Assembly (NCBI GenBank): GCA_028622995.1
Contig: JAJQJQ010000005.1
Coordinates: 7,006,001-7,070,000 of the forward strand
From: Panagrolaimus kolymaensis
Lineage: Eukaryota > Nematoda > Chromadorea > Rhabditida > Panagrolaimidae
Length of the DNA stretch: 64,000 nt
Direction of reading: 5' to 3'
The translations under genes and the position numbers were made by a program. Every line of letters begins with the position of its first letter. Position 1 is the stretch's first letter. The notes beneath the pieces were generated by a model. The model was not told where the DNA came from, did not search any database, and saw nothing but the letters and a program-made list of their open reading frames with translations. Below, piece by piece: positions 48,777 to 58,934 of this stretch.

Positions 48777-50967
48777 ATGTCGTCGCGATTGTCATCTTTA
48801 AATTATATTTTATTTAATGTTTTAATAATATTTATATTTATTGTTATTGATTTTTCTGTGGCACAAACTCAACAACCTAATAATGCCGTAATTGATGAAA
48901 AGCGTAGACACATTGATGTTGATTCAACATGGTTGGATAAAAAGGGTCTAAAAGTTCAAAGAGTTGGATTGGATGCAAGCGAAAATGATAAAGTTTTACT
49001 TGATCTTTTAACGGAAAAGAAACAACTCTCAGCATTAGCTACTGGAAACATTGCCCAAGCAGAAACATCCGATGGCCAACGAGCACAAGTTCAAAAATTT
49101 GGTGATAAAGGTGGCGTGGCACAAGCTGGTGGACATAAGTAAGTTGTATATAACGATTTGAAACTATGACTAAGATTTTCTTGCTCACAATAACCTTAAA
49201 ATTAAAATTCATGCTTCTTTTTAAGAGGCCAAATTCGAATAAAAGATGATGAAGAAGGCAAACATGCTTTTCTCAAAGCTGATAATAATATCACATTGGA
49301 TACTGTAGCACGAGGTTCATTAAAAAATTCTGCAGATACCGATTTCCTTGCTACCAATGAAAAATATGATTTTAAATTAAACCCTGCTTCGCATGATAAT
49401 CATACAGGCGAAGGTACTATTGGATTCGTTGATAAAGTAAACTTTTTATTTTCAAGTCTCACTTCGAATTTGATTAAATTCCTTTCCAGGAAGAGGGTAA
49501 AAAAGGCACATATGCTTATACCATTCGTCAAAATGGGAAACGAACCGAAGCAGATTTATCAGCCCACGATATTGGCAATGATCAATTCGCTCAATCACTT
49601 TTTGGAAGACGTCAAGAAAAATATCATTGTACAGCTGAAACTCCAGGAATTTCTCAATGCTATGATGCTCAAGGTCGTTCTGCAGGAAAAGTAGTGGCAG
49701 ATAAAAATGGCAATACTGTAGTTTATAATGATAAAGATGTTCCAATTGGCACTGGTTCAGTTAGAAAAGTTAATGATCGATCATATGAAGCTATAATAAG
49801 TAAAAATCTTTTTATTGCAAGATTGAAAGATGTTCGAAGAGGAGCTTGTTGTAAACAAATTACGGGATATGATTGCATTGCTCCTATCAAATTGAGTAAT
49901 CCTAAATTTAGTCATCCTGCAGAAAGAGATAATAAAGGAGCTTTACATATTACTTGGCCAGATTGCTTTGATATGAGCGTTGATGTCACTCTTCCACCAA
50001 GTATGCGTTTAATGGTTGAAAGACAAATTACATCAAGTACATAATTAAAATTTTTAGACGTCCATATTAGCAAATTAGCGATGAAACTCGATGTTAGCAT
50101 TCAACCTCTTGGAAAACTTCGTTGTATGGATGTTGCTACATGTGGCAGAGAATGTTATTATTGTGATTGGTGTAAAAAATCACGCAAACTTAAACTTCTG
50201 GAAAATACAGATGGCAATCTTTGTCGTGCATCCGCGGAAAGAACTTATCGACTTACTGTAAAACTTTGCCCTCCTGCAGAAGATCCAAATTTTACTCTTT
50301 GTTCAACATTCTCAAAAAGTGTATGGCAAAAAGATTATTGGCAAAAGGAAGGAGCCATCGATGTTTGGATGAAATTCTATCAACGTGGACAATCTAGAGC
50401 TGAATTGGAAAAAGAATTTTTCAGTCAATTAGATAATCCATTGCTTGGAAAAGCATTCAAATTAGCTTTGATTGGAGATTGGCTTGGTCATAATGGCCTC
50501 GATGTTTGTTTTATTTTTCATGGAAGTTCACTAAATTAAGATTTTAGAAAGGCAGCTACACTCCCACAAATTCAGAACTCATGGAATATTTCGTAAGCAA
50601 AAGAGATCCCGATCAATTACTTGCATGCGAACATGTATGTCGCTTGCCCCGTTAAATTTCATTATCACATTTTTATAAATTTCTTTATAGGCTGTTGTTG
50701 ATTATGAAATTGAAGGAGCTAAAGTTAAAACTAATCTTTTATTTGAAGCTGCTACAACTGCTAATTCGGTGAGTCTTCAACATTACCATAACAGCAAAAT
50801 TTAAACCCATTTTGCAGATTCCCGAAATTTTCAAAGATAAAAAATGTGCTGCATTTGAAAAACTCCAAGAAAATCGATTCCAAGAAGAAGTCGCTGATTT
50901 CCGCAAGAATGGAGGCGGTGGTGGAATTTTGGGTGGTCTTCAAAACCTATTCGGTAATCGCGGATAA
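48777..50967 (+). CDS. Secreted cysteine-rich nematode protein, unknown function
   Basis: Exons 48777-49138, 49226-49436, 49490-50000, 50058-50503, 50548-50634, 50691-50768 and 50818-50967; 614 residues. A signal peptide (ILFNVLIIFIFIVIDFSVA) is cleaved probably after SVAQT. The first 250 residues are polar, Gly/Asp/Lys-rich and contain loosely repeated Gly-Thr/Asp-Lys beta-strand-like segments. The second half is cysteine-rich: RRGACCKQITGYDCIAP, WPDCFDM, MDVATCGRECYYCDWCKK, VKLCPP, and ends with Gly-rich GGGGGILGGLQNLFG. No transmembrane helix or GPI signal. I do not recognise the family; an extracellular matrix or cuticle/eggshell role would fit the composition but is inference. Confidence 0.7.
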
Positions 50968-51088
50968 ATTATTTCTATGTAATAGAAAATTTGTACAGTA
51001 ACTTTTTATTTCCAGTTTTAAAAGAGAAAAAGTGCAATAAAAAAATTTATAAATAAAACAAAAGTATACAGAAACAATAACAAATTAT

Positions 51089-52950
51089 TTACCAGCTACT
51101 AAAATCAGCCAAAGTTGTTTTTGCTGGCACTTTCTTTTTAGGTACATCAAGAACTCCAGAATCCATTATCAAATCTTTTGCAGCTGATCTTTTCAATACT
51201 TGCGGATTAATATATTTTCCTACACCATTTCGAAAAGTTTTGGGTTTTGGTTTTATTTCTTCTTCGATTTCTTCTTTGAGTTGTTCACCTTTTTGTAATG
51301 CAGCACGTTCTTTTTGTACTTCAGCTTCAGCAATTTCAAATGGATCAAAGAATACTTCAGATTTAACAAACCAAACCGGCTCCTAAAATTAAAACATGAA
51401 ATTATTTTATCGAATTTTATAATGCTTACTCGAGGTTCACCAGTTGATTCTTCAGCTCCAATTTGTTCAATGATATTCAAAGTTTCCATTCCACCGACAA
51501 GCCTTCCAAAAATTGTATGTTTACCATCCAAATGACTAGCTGGATCAAGTGTAACAAAACTAAAAATAATAATTGTTCATTTATAGCAATCAAAATAAAA
51601 CCTAACTTACAATTGAGATCGATTCGTGTTTGTACCTTTGTTAGCCATACTTAGAACACCTTTTTTATCATGTCGATAGCTTCCGCTGATCTCATCTTCA
51701 AATGGTTTTCCAAAAATCGATTCACCACCTTTGCCTGTTCCAGAAGGATCTCCACCTTGAAGAATAAAACCAGGAACCAGTCGATGGAATCTTGTATTAT
51801 CATAATATCCATTTTTACAATGAACAATAAAATTTTCACAAGCTTTTGGAGCAATTTTACAATATAGCTCAAAATTCAATTGACCATAATTTGTTATAAC
51901 ACGAACATAACCATTTTTAGTAACACGAGAATACCTAAAAATAACATAATATGAAGCAATCATCATACTCAATAGGAACCATACCTGACAATATTATCTT
52001 CCAAAACGGCTGCTTGATTATTGGTAACAGGTTCAAAAGTTGTTGAAGTAAAACCAGCAGCCATTTTACCTTGACTGTAATGAGCTGCATTAATTTTATC
52101 TGCAATTTTGTTGGTCTCTTCTTTTCGTTCAGCTTCTTTTTCCATTGTTTTGAGTTTTTCCAATACTGTTCTTGCTTCACCACTGACATTGTTGATATAA
52201 TACATAGGGCTTTCCATAGCTTTCTTTTCATCAGCAATTTCCGTCTTGGTTTTGGTATCAAATTGAACATGATAAAACTTTTCCATATTAAACTTTTCAA
52301 TGTCATTTGGATCTTGTAAAGTAATGATATCCTTTCGTTGAAATGGAACTTCATTGAGTAAATCTTTGAGATAATTACGTTTGAGATTGAGTTCATCCAC
52401 AGCTTCCATAGAATAAACATTTCCAGTAGTTCTGATGGCAACAATAACACTGGTTTCAGTAAAGACGCGATATGTTACAGGGCATCGAAATTGTCCATCA
52501 TTATCTTTGGCAAACGTAAGAGTAATCAAATCCTTGATAGACATTTTCTTTCCAGTAACAGGATTGATGCCATTCTTCTTTACATATGGATAAATTGCGC
52601 TAAAATACTAACAATAATTTTATGAAATGTCATGGAAAAAGTTAAACTCACGTCATTTCAAAGATGATACCTTCTGGAGAGCATACTGGATCTTTGAATG
52701 GAACAAAACTCAAAGCGCAATGAGTAAAAGGAAGCTTCTTAAATTCAGCACGTTGGATCTTGCTTGTTTTATCTGAAACGTAAACATATTCGTATTAACG
52801 ATGTAAAAAAAGAAATGCCATACCGTCCTTATATCCACAATAAAGATCCTTGCATTCTTTGGTCGTCAGATATCTAAAAACTATTATTAACAACAATAAC
52901 CAAGTTAGAAAACCTTACAATTTATCACCCTGATGCTGTTTTTTTCCCAT
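51089..52950 (-). CDS. cyn-4: U-box cyclophilin CYN-4/PPIL2 (spliceosomal peptidyl-prolyl isomerase)
   Basis: Seven minus-strand exons: 52950-52919, 52873-52824, 52772-52652, 52599-51985, 51934-51611, 51559-51430 and 51382-51089; 521 residues, matching human PPIL2 at 520. The N-terminus starts MGKKQHQGDKLYLTTKEC, followed by the U-box region (LPFTHCALSFVPFKDPVCSPEG, TAIYPYVKKNGINPVTGKK). The cyclophilin domain at about residues 290-440 has GYVRVITNYGQLNFELYC, YYDNTRFHRLVPGFILQGGDPSGTG, GVLSMANKG, NRSQFFVTL and HLDGKHTIFGRLVGG. Catalytic-region residues (FHR, QGGD, SQFF) are present. CYN-4/MOG-6 binds MEP-1 and acts in germline sex determination in C. elegans; the human protein is in the spliceosome. 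Confidence 0.96.
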
Positions 52951-53218
52951 TTTTAATTTTTAGTTTACTCAATTGAAACCGCTGGAATGAAATTACGTCA
53001 AATGAAGAAATGGAGAAGTTGAATGGTAAAAAATGCTCTTAGTTCTCGCGTTGCTTAACGCCAAAATTCTTCATTTCGTTGTGCACTTGCTACATAAATG
53101 CGGTAATTCAAATTCATCAGATGGATAGTACAGAATTAATTTTTATTATCACAAAAAATTCATAACATTACATTAAAACATACAAGAAAAAAAGTGAAAC
53201 ACATAAATAAATTGTTTC

Positions 53219-53992
53219 TTAAAAAAGCTTTTTGATATACATTTCGATATCATCTTCAATATCTCTTGCTCCAGCTAAAAACAGAAGAGATTAATTTTTT
53301 ATCAACAAAGGTTAAAGAAAACTTACCACTTTGTACAAATCGCTTAACAACATAACCACTTCGATCAACTAAAAATTTTGTAAAATTTTCTTGGATGTTG
53401 TTTGAGGCACCTGGTTTAGCTTCTTTTAAATACTTATAAACTGGAGCAGCATCATCACCATTGATATTGATTTTACTGTAAAGATCAGATTCAACACTGT
53501 ATTCCTCTTTGATAAGTTTGATCATATGTTTGATATCCACTTCACATCCAGGTTCTTGAGATAATTGATTGCATGGAAAAGCAGCAATTTCAAGTCCTTG
53601 ACTCTTATACTTATCGAGAAGTACTTTGAATTGAGTGTAATTAGGATCAGTAAAGCCATATGGAACATTGACGAGATGATCAACAAAAGCACATGTAACA
53701 TTGACAACGATAAGAATCTTTCTCCTGAAAGCAAAAATATGATTAGTTTGTGAAAAAGTAAAGGAAAAACTTACTTGTATTTTTCAAGTGAAACATCCTT
53801 TCCATCGGCATCTTTAACAACAAAATCATATATTGGTTTAAACTTCTGAAAATAAAATATGTAATAATAAAATGTGCAGGTTATGAAAAGCAATTCAAAA
53901 AAACTTACTTCACGAATCAAATGGCATTCATTAATAATCCCACTATTTACAATGAACTTAGAAACATCACCAGCTTTTATTGGAAGCATCAT
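53219..53992 (-). CDS. Glutathione-peroxidase-like protein with degenerate active site (copy A)
   Basis: Exons on the minus strand: 53992-53909, 53845-53775, 53724-53327 and 53274-53219; 202 residues. An N-terminal extension (MMLPIKAGDVSKFIVNSG) precedes the standard [23 protein letters not shown]. Where family members have [16 protein letters not shown], this copy reads VNVTCAFVDHLVNVPYGFTD. VNV occurs twice, nine residues are inserted, and the peroxidatic Cys position is Tyr. The FPCNQ..QEPGC motif keeps its Gln, but the catalytic Trp of WNFTKF is Glu (QENFTKF). So two of the tetrad positions are lost although the reading frame is intact. It is probably catalytically dead or repurposed. The intron and its flanks are identical to copy B at 58 kb. 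Confidence 0.85.
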
Positions 53993-56021
53993 ATGTTTAT
54001 TTGATAAGTGATTGGTTGATTAAAGCGAGATTGCGATATGTTTTTTTTGTATCTTTACAATTTAGAGACATCTTAAAATTGTTAAAAGATTAGCTTTACC
54101 AAAAAAACGCAAGAACAAAAGAGACCATAAATAAACTAAAAGTTGTTTAGCTGAAAAAGAACAAAGAATGAATAAGGCTCAAAAATGTAAATTTCTTTTA
54201 CCTTTGAATGGAACAAACAACGAAGAACAAATGATGAAGGTATTGGCCAAACTCTGAAAAATTAGAATGTTAGCTAGGTTTCATTCAAATAGTTAACTGT
54301 AAAATGTATTAAATCACGCAAAAACAAAAAATGTGTACGTATTTTTAAAATGGTATGAATTCAATTTCGATTTTTTTAAAAGTTTATTAGAAATAGCAAT
54401 TATGAAAATGTGGAAAGCTTTCCGAACTAAAAATTCTAAGATTTGGATCATTATTAAAGTTGATTGGACTTTTACGGATTTGTGTCACTTTGCCTTAAAT
54501 ATTTCTTGAAATTGCTAAAACGAAGTTTGTGAATAATTCTTTCATCAACCAAAAAATCAATCAACACCAATAATTTTTTACGAAAATGAAAATATTGCAA
54601 AAAGAAAGAAAAAAGAAGGATTCCATCGATATTTGTCTGCAACATGCAACAATTACTGTAAAACCTAAAGATGTAAAAAGACAAGAAAGATATTTTGTAG
54701 CATACCATGAGCATTTATTGGATATTCGGCAACATTTAATCAGTGGTGAAAACTAAAACAAAAAGAAACAAAAAAAAATTTCTTTGCAAAAATAGCAATA
54801 CTTTTTTTTGTAGTTGTCGTCTTCGGTGTCGCGTGTACCACCAACGACCAAAATTTTCATTTCCATCTGAACTTCACTTTTTCATTGAAGCTATTATGCA
54901 TTTTTTTAAACTCGAGCAAAAATTGAAAAATTGGGCCCCGGTCGATTTTCAACGATGCTATTCTTGATCTGAAATTTTTACCATAGATTCAGACATCCTT
55001 ATTTAGAATTATGAACACTCTCTTTAATGCATATCTGGCTCTCATATGGTAGTTTTCGGTGGTTTTTGGGTGAATGTTTAATGGTGTTTGGGTGGATATT
55101 TGATGAATTTTGGGTTGATATTTGGTTGCATTTTGGTGGATATTTTGTGGTTTTGGGTTAAAATGGGGTTTGGGGCCGAAGTGCCGATTGTAATTAGGCA
55201 TATTCAATGGAACTTGAAAGGTTAAGATGTTTCCGAATATGAGAGATATGGAATGCGTGGCCCGGAAAATTAAATGATAAGTGGATATGAGTCTCGAGCT
55301 TCGGAGTGTCAACTATGCCCATTTTTTGGTCAATTGAAATTTGCCTTTTTTGAAATTTTTATCGACTCGAATGTTTGCATTTGCGTTTATGTAAAATTTT
55401 GTAAGGTTTTGTAAATGTTGTTGTAAGCATTTTTTTGAACTCAAATTTTTGTGTTTTACTTATTTTGGTCTGTATTTTAGAAGATTGTTGTGTGGCCTTA
55501 AAAAGGCCACCTTTGCAGCATGTTAATTAGTAGTGAGTTGGACTTGGAAAATCTGTAAATAATACTTTTCACCAAAAATTGATGAGATAATCTTGCTTTT
55601 TAAAGAAATTTTTTTTATGAATCATGTAATGCATATGTTTGTATTGTTGAAAATCAAAAAGGAGTTTTACCCCATGTACATTGTATATTCTTTATAAAAG
55701 AAAAATTCTATCTTACAAGTTTTGTAGTTGAGCTCATCAAGGCAATTTAAACCATTTGGAAAAAAAGCCTAGGCGCCTTGTCAAAGCAAACTCAACTTGA
55801 TCAATTTGGGAAAAGATCGTTTTTTGTCCAATAAAAGAAAAAGAAAAATGGCGCCTTTTTTGGCGCTTCGTACTTTTTAAAATACTCTCTCATAAATTAT
55901 ATTTTATTTTTGTGATAATTTTAGTTACGTCCTCATTCTAATTTCGAAAAATTTGGTGGAATTTACGGAATTAAAAAATAGGGCAACACGACTTTATCGC
56001 GACTAAACAGTATCCCGACCA
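53993..56021. other. Repeat-rich intergenic region
   Basis: About 2 kb with no supported gene. It includes a 22-bp minisatellite (55046-55177) and a perfect 8-bp-stem hairpin at 55492-55510 (GTGGCCTT, AAA, AAGGCCAC). Open frames at 54.5-55.3 kb have no splice-supported continuity; the one on the minus strand over the minisatellite is Asn/His/Gln/Pro-rich because of the repeat. Confidence 0.45.
55046..55177. repeat. 22-bp degenerate minisatellite
   Basis: Units at 55068-55089, 55090-55111, 55112-55133 and 55134-55155 share the pattern GGGTkGATATTT with a G/T-rich second half, in perfect 22-nt register. Weaker units flank on both sides. The plus strand is strongly G-rich and C-poor. Four units are clear; the outer ones are less certain. 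Confidence 0.7.
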
Positions 56022-56352
56022 GGGTTGCCGAATTATTCGAATGTCATCAGTTTCGAATAACTATTGTCATCGGTATTTATTATTCGGCATTTTCTTTTCT
56101 TCTGTTTTGTGATTATCAGTGTTCTGACTTTTGTGGTACGATCGCCCTGCTTGCACGGAAGCTTTCCTTGCAAAAGGGGCGACCGCAACCCAAAAGACAG
56201 AACACAGATGAATATTATAGATCTCGTTGAGCTCTAAATTTTTGCCTTTTGCAGTTTTGGTGAAATTAAAAACATATAATTTAAAATTTTTTTATGACAC
56301 GTATATTCGAGGCTATGACATTCGAATAATTCGACAAAACTAATCCCGACCA
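56012..56352. mobile_element. MITE-like element with 10-bp direct repeats and terminal inverted repeats
   Basis: The 10-bp word ATCCCGACCA occurs at 56012-56021 and again at 56343-56352. Between them the ends are inverted repeats: CGAATTATTCGAATGTCAT at 56029-56047 and its complement at 56315-56333, extended with mismatches to about 27 bp. The internal part has no coding potential and contains its own 87-bp hairpin. This is the expected structure of a non-autonomous DNA transposon with target-site duplication, although 10 bp is longer than the 8-9 bp usual for hAT or Mutator-type elements. Confidence 0.75.
56119..56205. repeat. Imperfect 87-bp hairpin within the MITE
   Basis: The left arm starts GTGTTCTGACTTTTGTGG at 56119; the right arm ends CCCAAAAGACAGAACAC at 56205. 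The inner part (GATCGCCCT against AGGGGCGACC, then GCTTGCACGGAAGC) also pairs partly. It is nested symmetrically inside the terminal inverted repeats. Confidence 0.65.
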
Positions 56353-56375
56353 AGAAAAATCGTCCCTTTCTTATA

Positions 56376-57450
56376 ATGGTTAAAATTAACTTGGATAATG
56401 TTTTTTTCCAACGTTTTTCTTTCACTAAACCATATATGGATTATATTATTGAAAATCAAAATGCTGATATTTATGAAAAATTATATCGGACTTGTAAATG
56501 GTTTTATGGTAAATATTATTGGGTATTTGCTCATCATTTTTTCTATTCCGATACCGATACCGAACTCATTATATATAATAAACCTTATATTGAATTTAAG
56601 TCAACGCATTTTAAAAATAATGAATATTTGACAAAGCTGAATAAATTATGGATAACTAAGGAATTACATCTATGTGATATGCAGAAGCCGTCAGAAATTA
56701 TTTCAAAAATTTATAAATGTGATGCATTGTATTTATGTATTACTAAATGCAACATTACATTTAATGAATTTAACTTTCTTACAAAAACAGGAAGTATTAA
56801 AACCTTAGAATTTTTACATTCACAAATTTTTTATCCAAATAATTCGCTTGTTCCTGTGGAAGAAATATTTACCGTCATTCCAAATGCGATTTCTATTGTG
56901 TATGTTTTTTGTATCTTTGAACGTGCGAGATAATATATAAAAGTAACTCAAAATTAGCCATAAATGTGGAAAATGATTGATTTTAAATCAAAAAAATGAT
57001 ACTAACGTTTAAAGAATTTTTTTGATAGTTTAAAATGGAGAAGGAATTTGAAACAATGCCACATTATTTCAGCATACACCCGTTTAAAATAACAAAGAAT
57101 ACAATCAAAAGTCTATTATTAATGGAAAGAAAAGCTAAATTAAAGATGTTGGGAATGAACTTTATTGATCATGTGCTTGATCCGGAAGTTGTAAGCAACA
57201 TTTTAAAAGTAAGTTATAAAAGTAAATAGTTTCCTACATCATTTAAAAATGTTATGATCTTCGCATATTTCAGCAAAATGTAGCGGATGGAGCGGCTGTA
57301 AGTATGAACTTTCTTGACCCTAATTACGATGAAAAAATTATAAGAGAAATAGTCATAAAATTAAAAGAATGGAAAACAAAAGAGAAAAAAATTGGAAGTT
57401 TTTCCCATTTTGGGTATTATAAATACTATAAAAATCTTATGGAAAGTTGA
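56376..57450 (+). CDS. F-box-like protein of a nematode-expanded family
   Basis: Exons 56376-56897, 57029-57208 and 57274-57450; 292 residues. The N-terminus (RFSFTKPYMDYIIENQNADIYEKLYRTCKWFYGK) has the layout of degenerate F-boxes in large nematode families: PFxxPxxxYI...N...KL...CKxFF. The middle and C-terminal parts are Leu/Ile/Lys-rich repeats without catalytic motifs, as in FTH/FBA-type substrate adaptors. The first donor is GTGTAT and gives a phase-0 join to FKMEKEF. The gene starts 24 bp after the direct repeat bounding the MITE, so its promoter is inside or beyond that element. Function as an SCF ubiquitin-ligase adaptor is inference. Confidence 0.6.
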
Positions 57451-57500
57451 TATTATTCAACAGGTTAAACAAAAAAAAATTGCAAAGAGATTCCATTGTA

Positions 57501-57561
57501 TTTCAATATTTGTTTCGTTACCATATTCCCTACTTACAAAGAATTTAAGCGCTTCATGGGA
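57501..57561 (+). pseudogene. Fragment of the Ly6-like gene
   Basis: These 61 bp are about 80% identical, gap-free, to 62727-62787 in exon 2 of the Ly6-like gene. The translated fragment is SIFVSLPYSLLTKNLSASWE against STFVSLPYSPFTANLSAPWD. No Ly6 cysteine module lies upstream and the frame stops soon after, where sequence resembling the GPx 3' flank begins. It is a decayed partial duplicate. Confidence 0.7.
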
Positions 57562-57652
57562 AAAAAATAAAATTACTTTTTATTATCACAAAAACACATA
57601 GCATTACACTAAAACATACAAGAAAAAAAGTAATGCACATAAATTGTTTTGT

Positions 57653-58234
57653 TTATAAATACTTTTTAATGTCGGATTCCATATCCTTTGGTTCAGCTTT
57701 AAAAAAAGCAATTAGTTTCTATAGACAAAGGTTAAAAAGACTTACTTGTTGGAGCAAAACGTTTGACAACCTTTCCATTTCTATCAACCAAAAACTTAGT
57801 GAAATTCCATTTGATTGCATCAATAAGAGTACCACCTTGTTCTTTCTTCAAGAATTTGTAAACAGGAGCTGCTTCATCTCCATTGACTTTGATTTTACTG
57901 TAAAGATCAGGTTCGAAGTTGAATTTTTGATTGATAAAATTTTTGATATCCACTTCACATCCAGGTTCTTGAGATTTGAATTGATTGCATGGGAAAGCAG
58001 CAATTTCCAGTCCTTGACTCTTGTACTTATCAAGAAGTTCTTTGAATTGAGTGTAATTGGAATCAGTGAAACCACATTGAGAAGCGACATTGACGACGAT
58101 AAGAACCTTCCCCCTGAAAGCAAAAATATGATTAGTTTGTGAAAAAGTAAAGGAAAAACTTACTTGTATTTTTCAAGTGAAACATCCTTTCCATCGGCAT
58201 CTTTAACAACAAAATCATAGAATGAGTTGGTCAT
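57653..58234 (-). CDS. Glutathione peroxidase, non-selenium (Cys) type (copy B)
   Basis: Exons on the minus strand: 58234-58164, 58113-57746 and 57696-57653; 160 residues. The active site is complete for a Cys-GPx: [17 protein letters not shown] with peroxidatic Cys, FPCNQF, QEPGC and [11 protein letters not shown] with Trp and Asn. The TGT codon is cysteine, so no selenocysteine is required. Such enzymes reduce hydroperoxides, often with thioredoxin as donor. It lacks a signal peptide ([12 protein letters not shown]), so is probably cytosolic. The acceptor for the last exon, TTTTTTTAAAG, is weak but gives the expected IKKY-type C-terminus. Compared with copy A it lacks the N-terminal extension exon. 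Confidence 0.92.
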
Positions 58235-58934
58235 TGTTGAAGCAAAACGTGAAGCTGTAACGGAAGAAACTATACGTGAGCCAAAAGAAAGCATCTATAA
58301 ATATGCCACGATAAAAGCAAGCGGTAATGAAAAGCACGTAAAAAGTAAAAATCAACAACAAAGTTCGTACTATAAACTTCAAAAAATGATGAAAAAGTAT
58401 ATGAAATGTTATTCTTTTAGGATTAGTTTCAAAATGGCGTCAATAACAAAATAAAAAATGTTTCGTTAGGATCGGCCTAAAATATAGCTAATTTTAAGGG
58501 AAATAGCCATGATATGGATATGATGATCAGCGAGTAATAAGTAAACTAAATCTTCCATCAGCAACTTAATGCAAAGGTGGAGCTAATAACGCGCCAAATC
58601 AGCCTTTCAATAAATAGTGGAATATCATCCCCTGGAAAAAAGGTAGAGAAATAGGGATAAAAAAGAGTTTCAAACTAAAAAGTCCAAGAAAACAAATAAA
58701 CAAAAATTTGCATTCATTTTGTGAGACGACGGACTTGTCATAGTTTTTTCACGTTGTTTGTTTGTAAGAATGTGAGAGACGGAGAAAAAGGGAAAAAATT
58801 ATGGCGTTCCAAAAAAACACGAGAGAATAACCTGATTTTTTAACGTAAATAATAACAATAGCTTTTTATGGTGTTTCAAAAAAGTGGCATCGATTTATAA
58901 AGATTAAATTTTTTGAGTCTTTTTTGTGACAACG
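58235..58934. other. Intergenic region
   Basis: 700 bp upstream of GPx copy B. A Lys/Ser-rich open frame (58227-58454, +) overlaps the GPx start and lacks a Met start matching any recognisable protein, so is not called. No repeats seen until the inverted-repeat element. Confidence 0.35.

Noticed and set aside
52071..52319. Phe/Ser-rich plus-strand frame within the CYN-4 gene
   Set aside because: It is the reverse complement of the conserved PPIL2 linker.
54989..55312. 107-codon minus-strand frame, Asn/His/Gln/Pro-rich
   Set aside because: It is generated by the 22-bp minisatellite, whose period is not a multiple of three.
58227..58454. Plus-strand frame of 75 codons
   Set aside because: It overlaps the start of GPx copy B on the other strand and has no splice signals or homology that I recognise.
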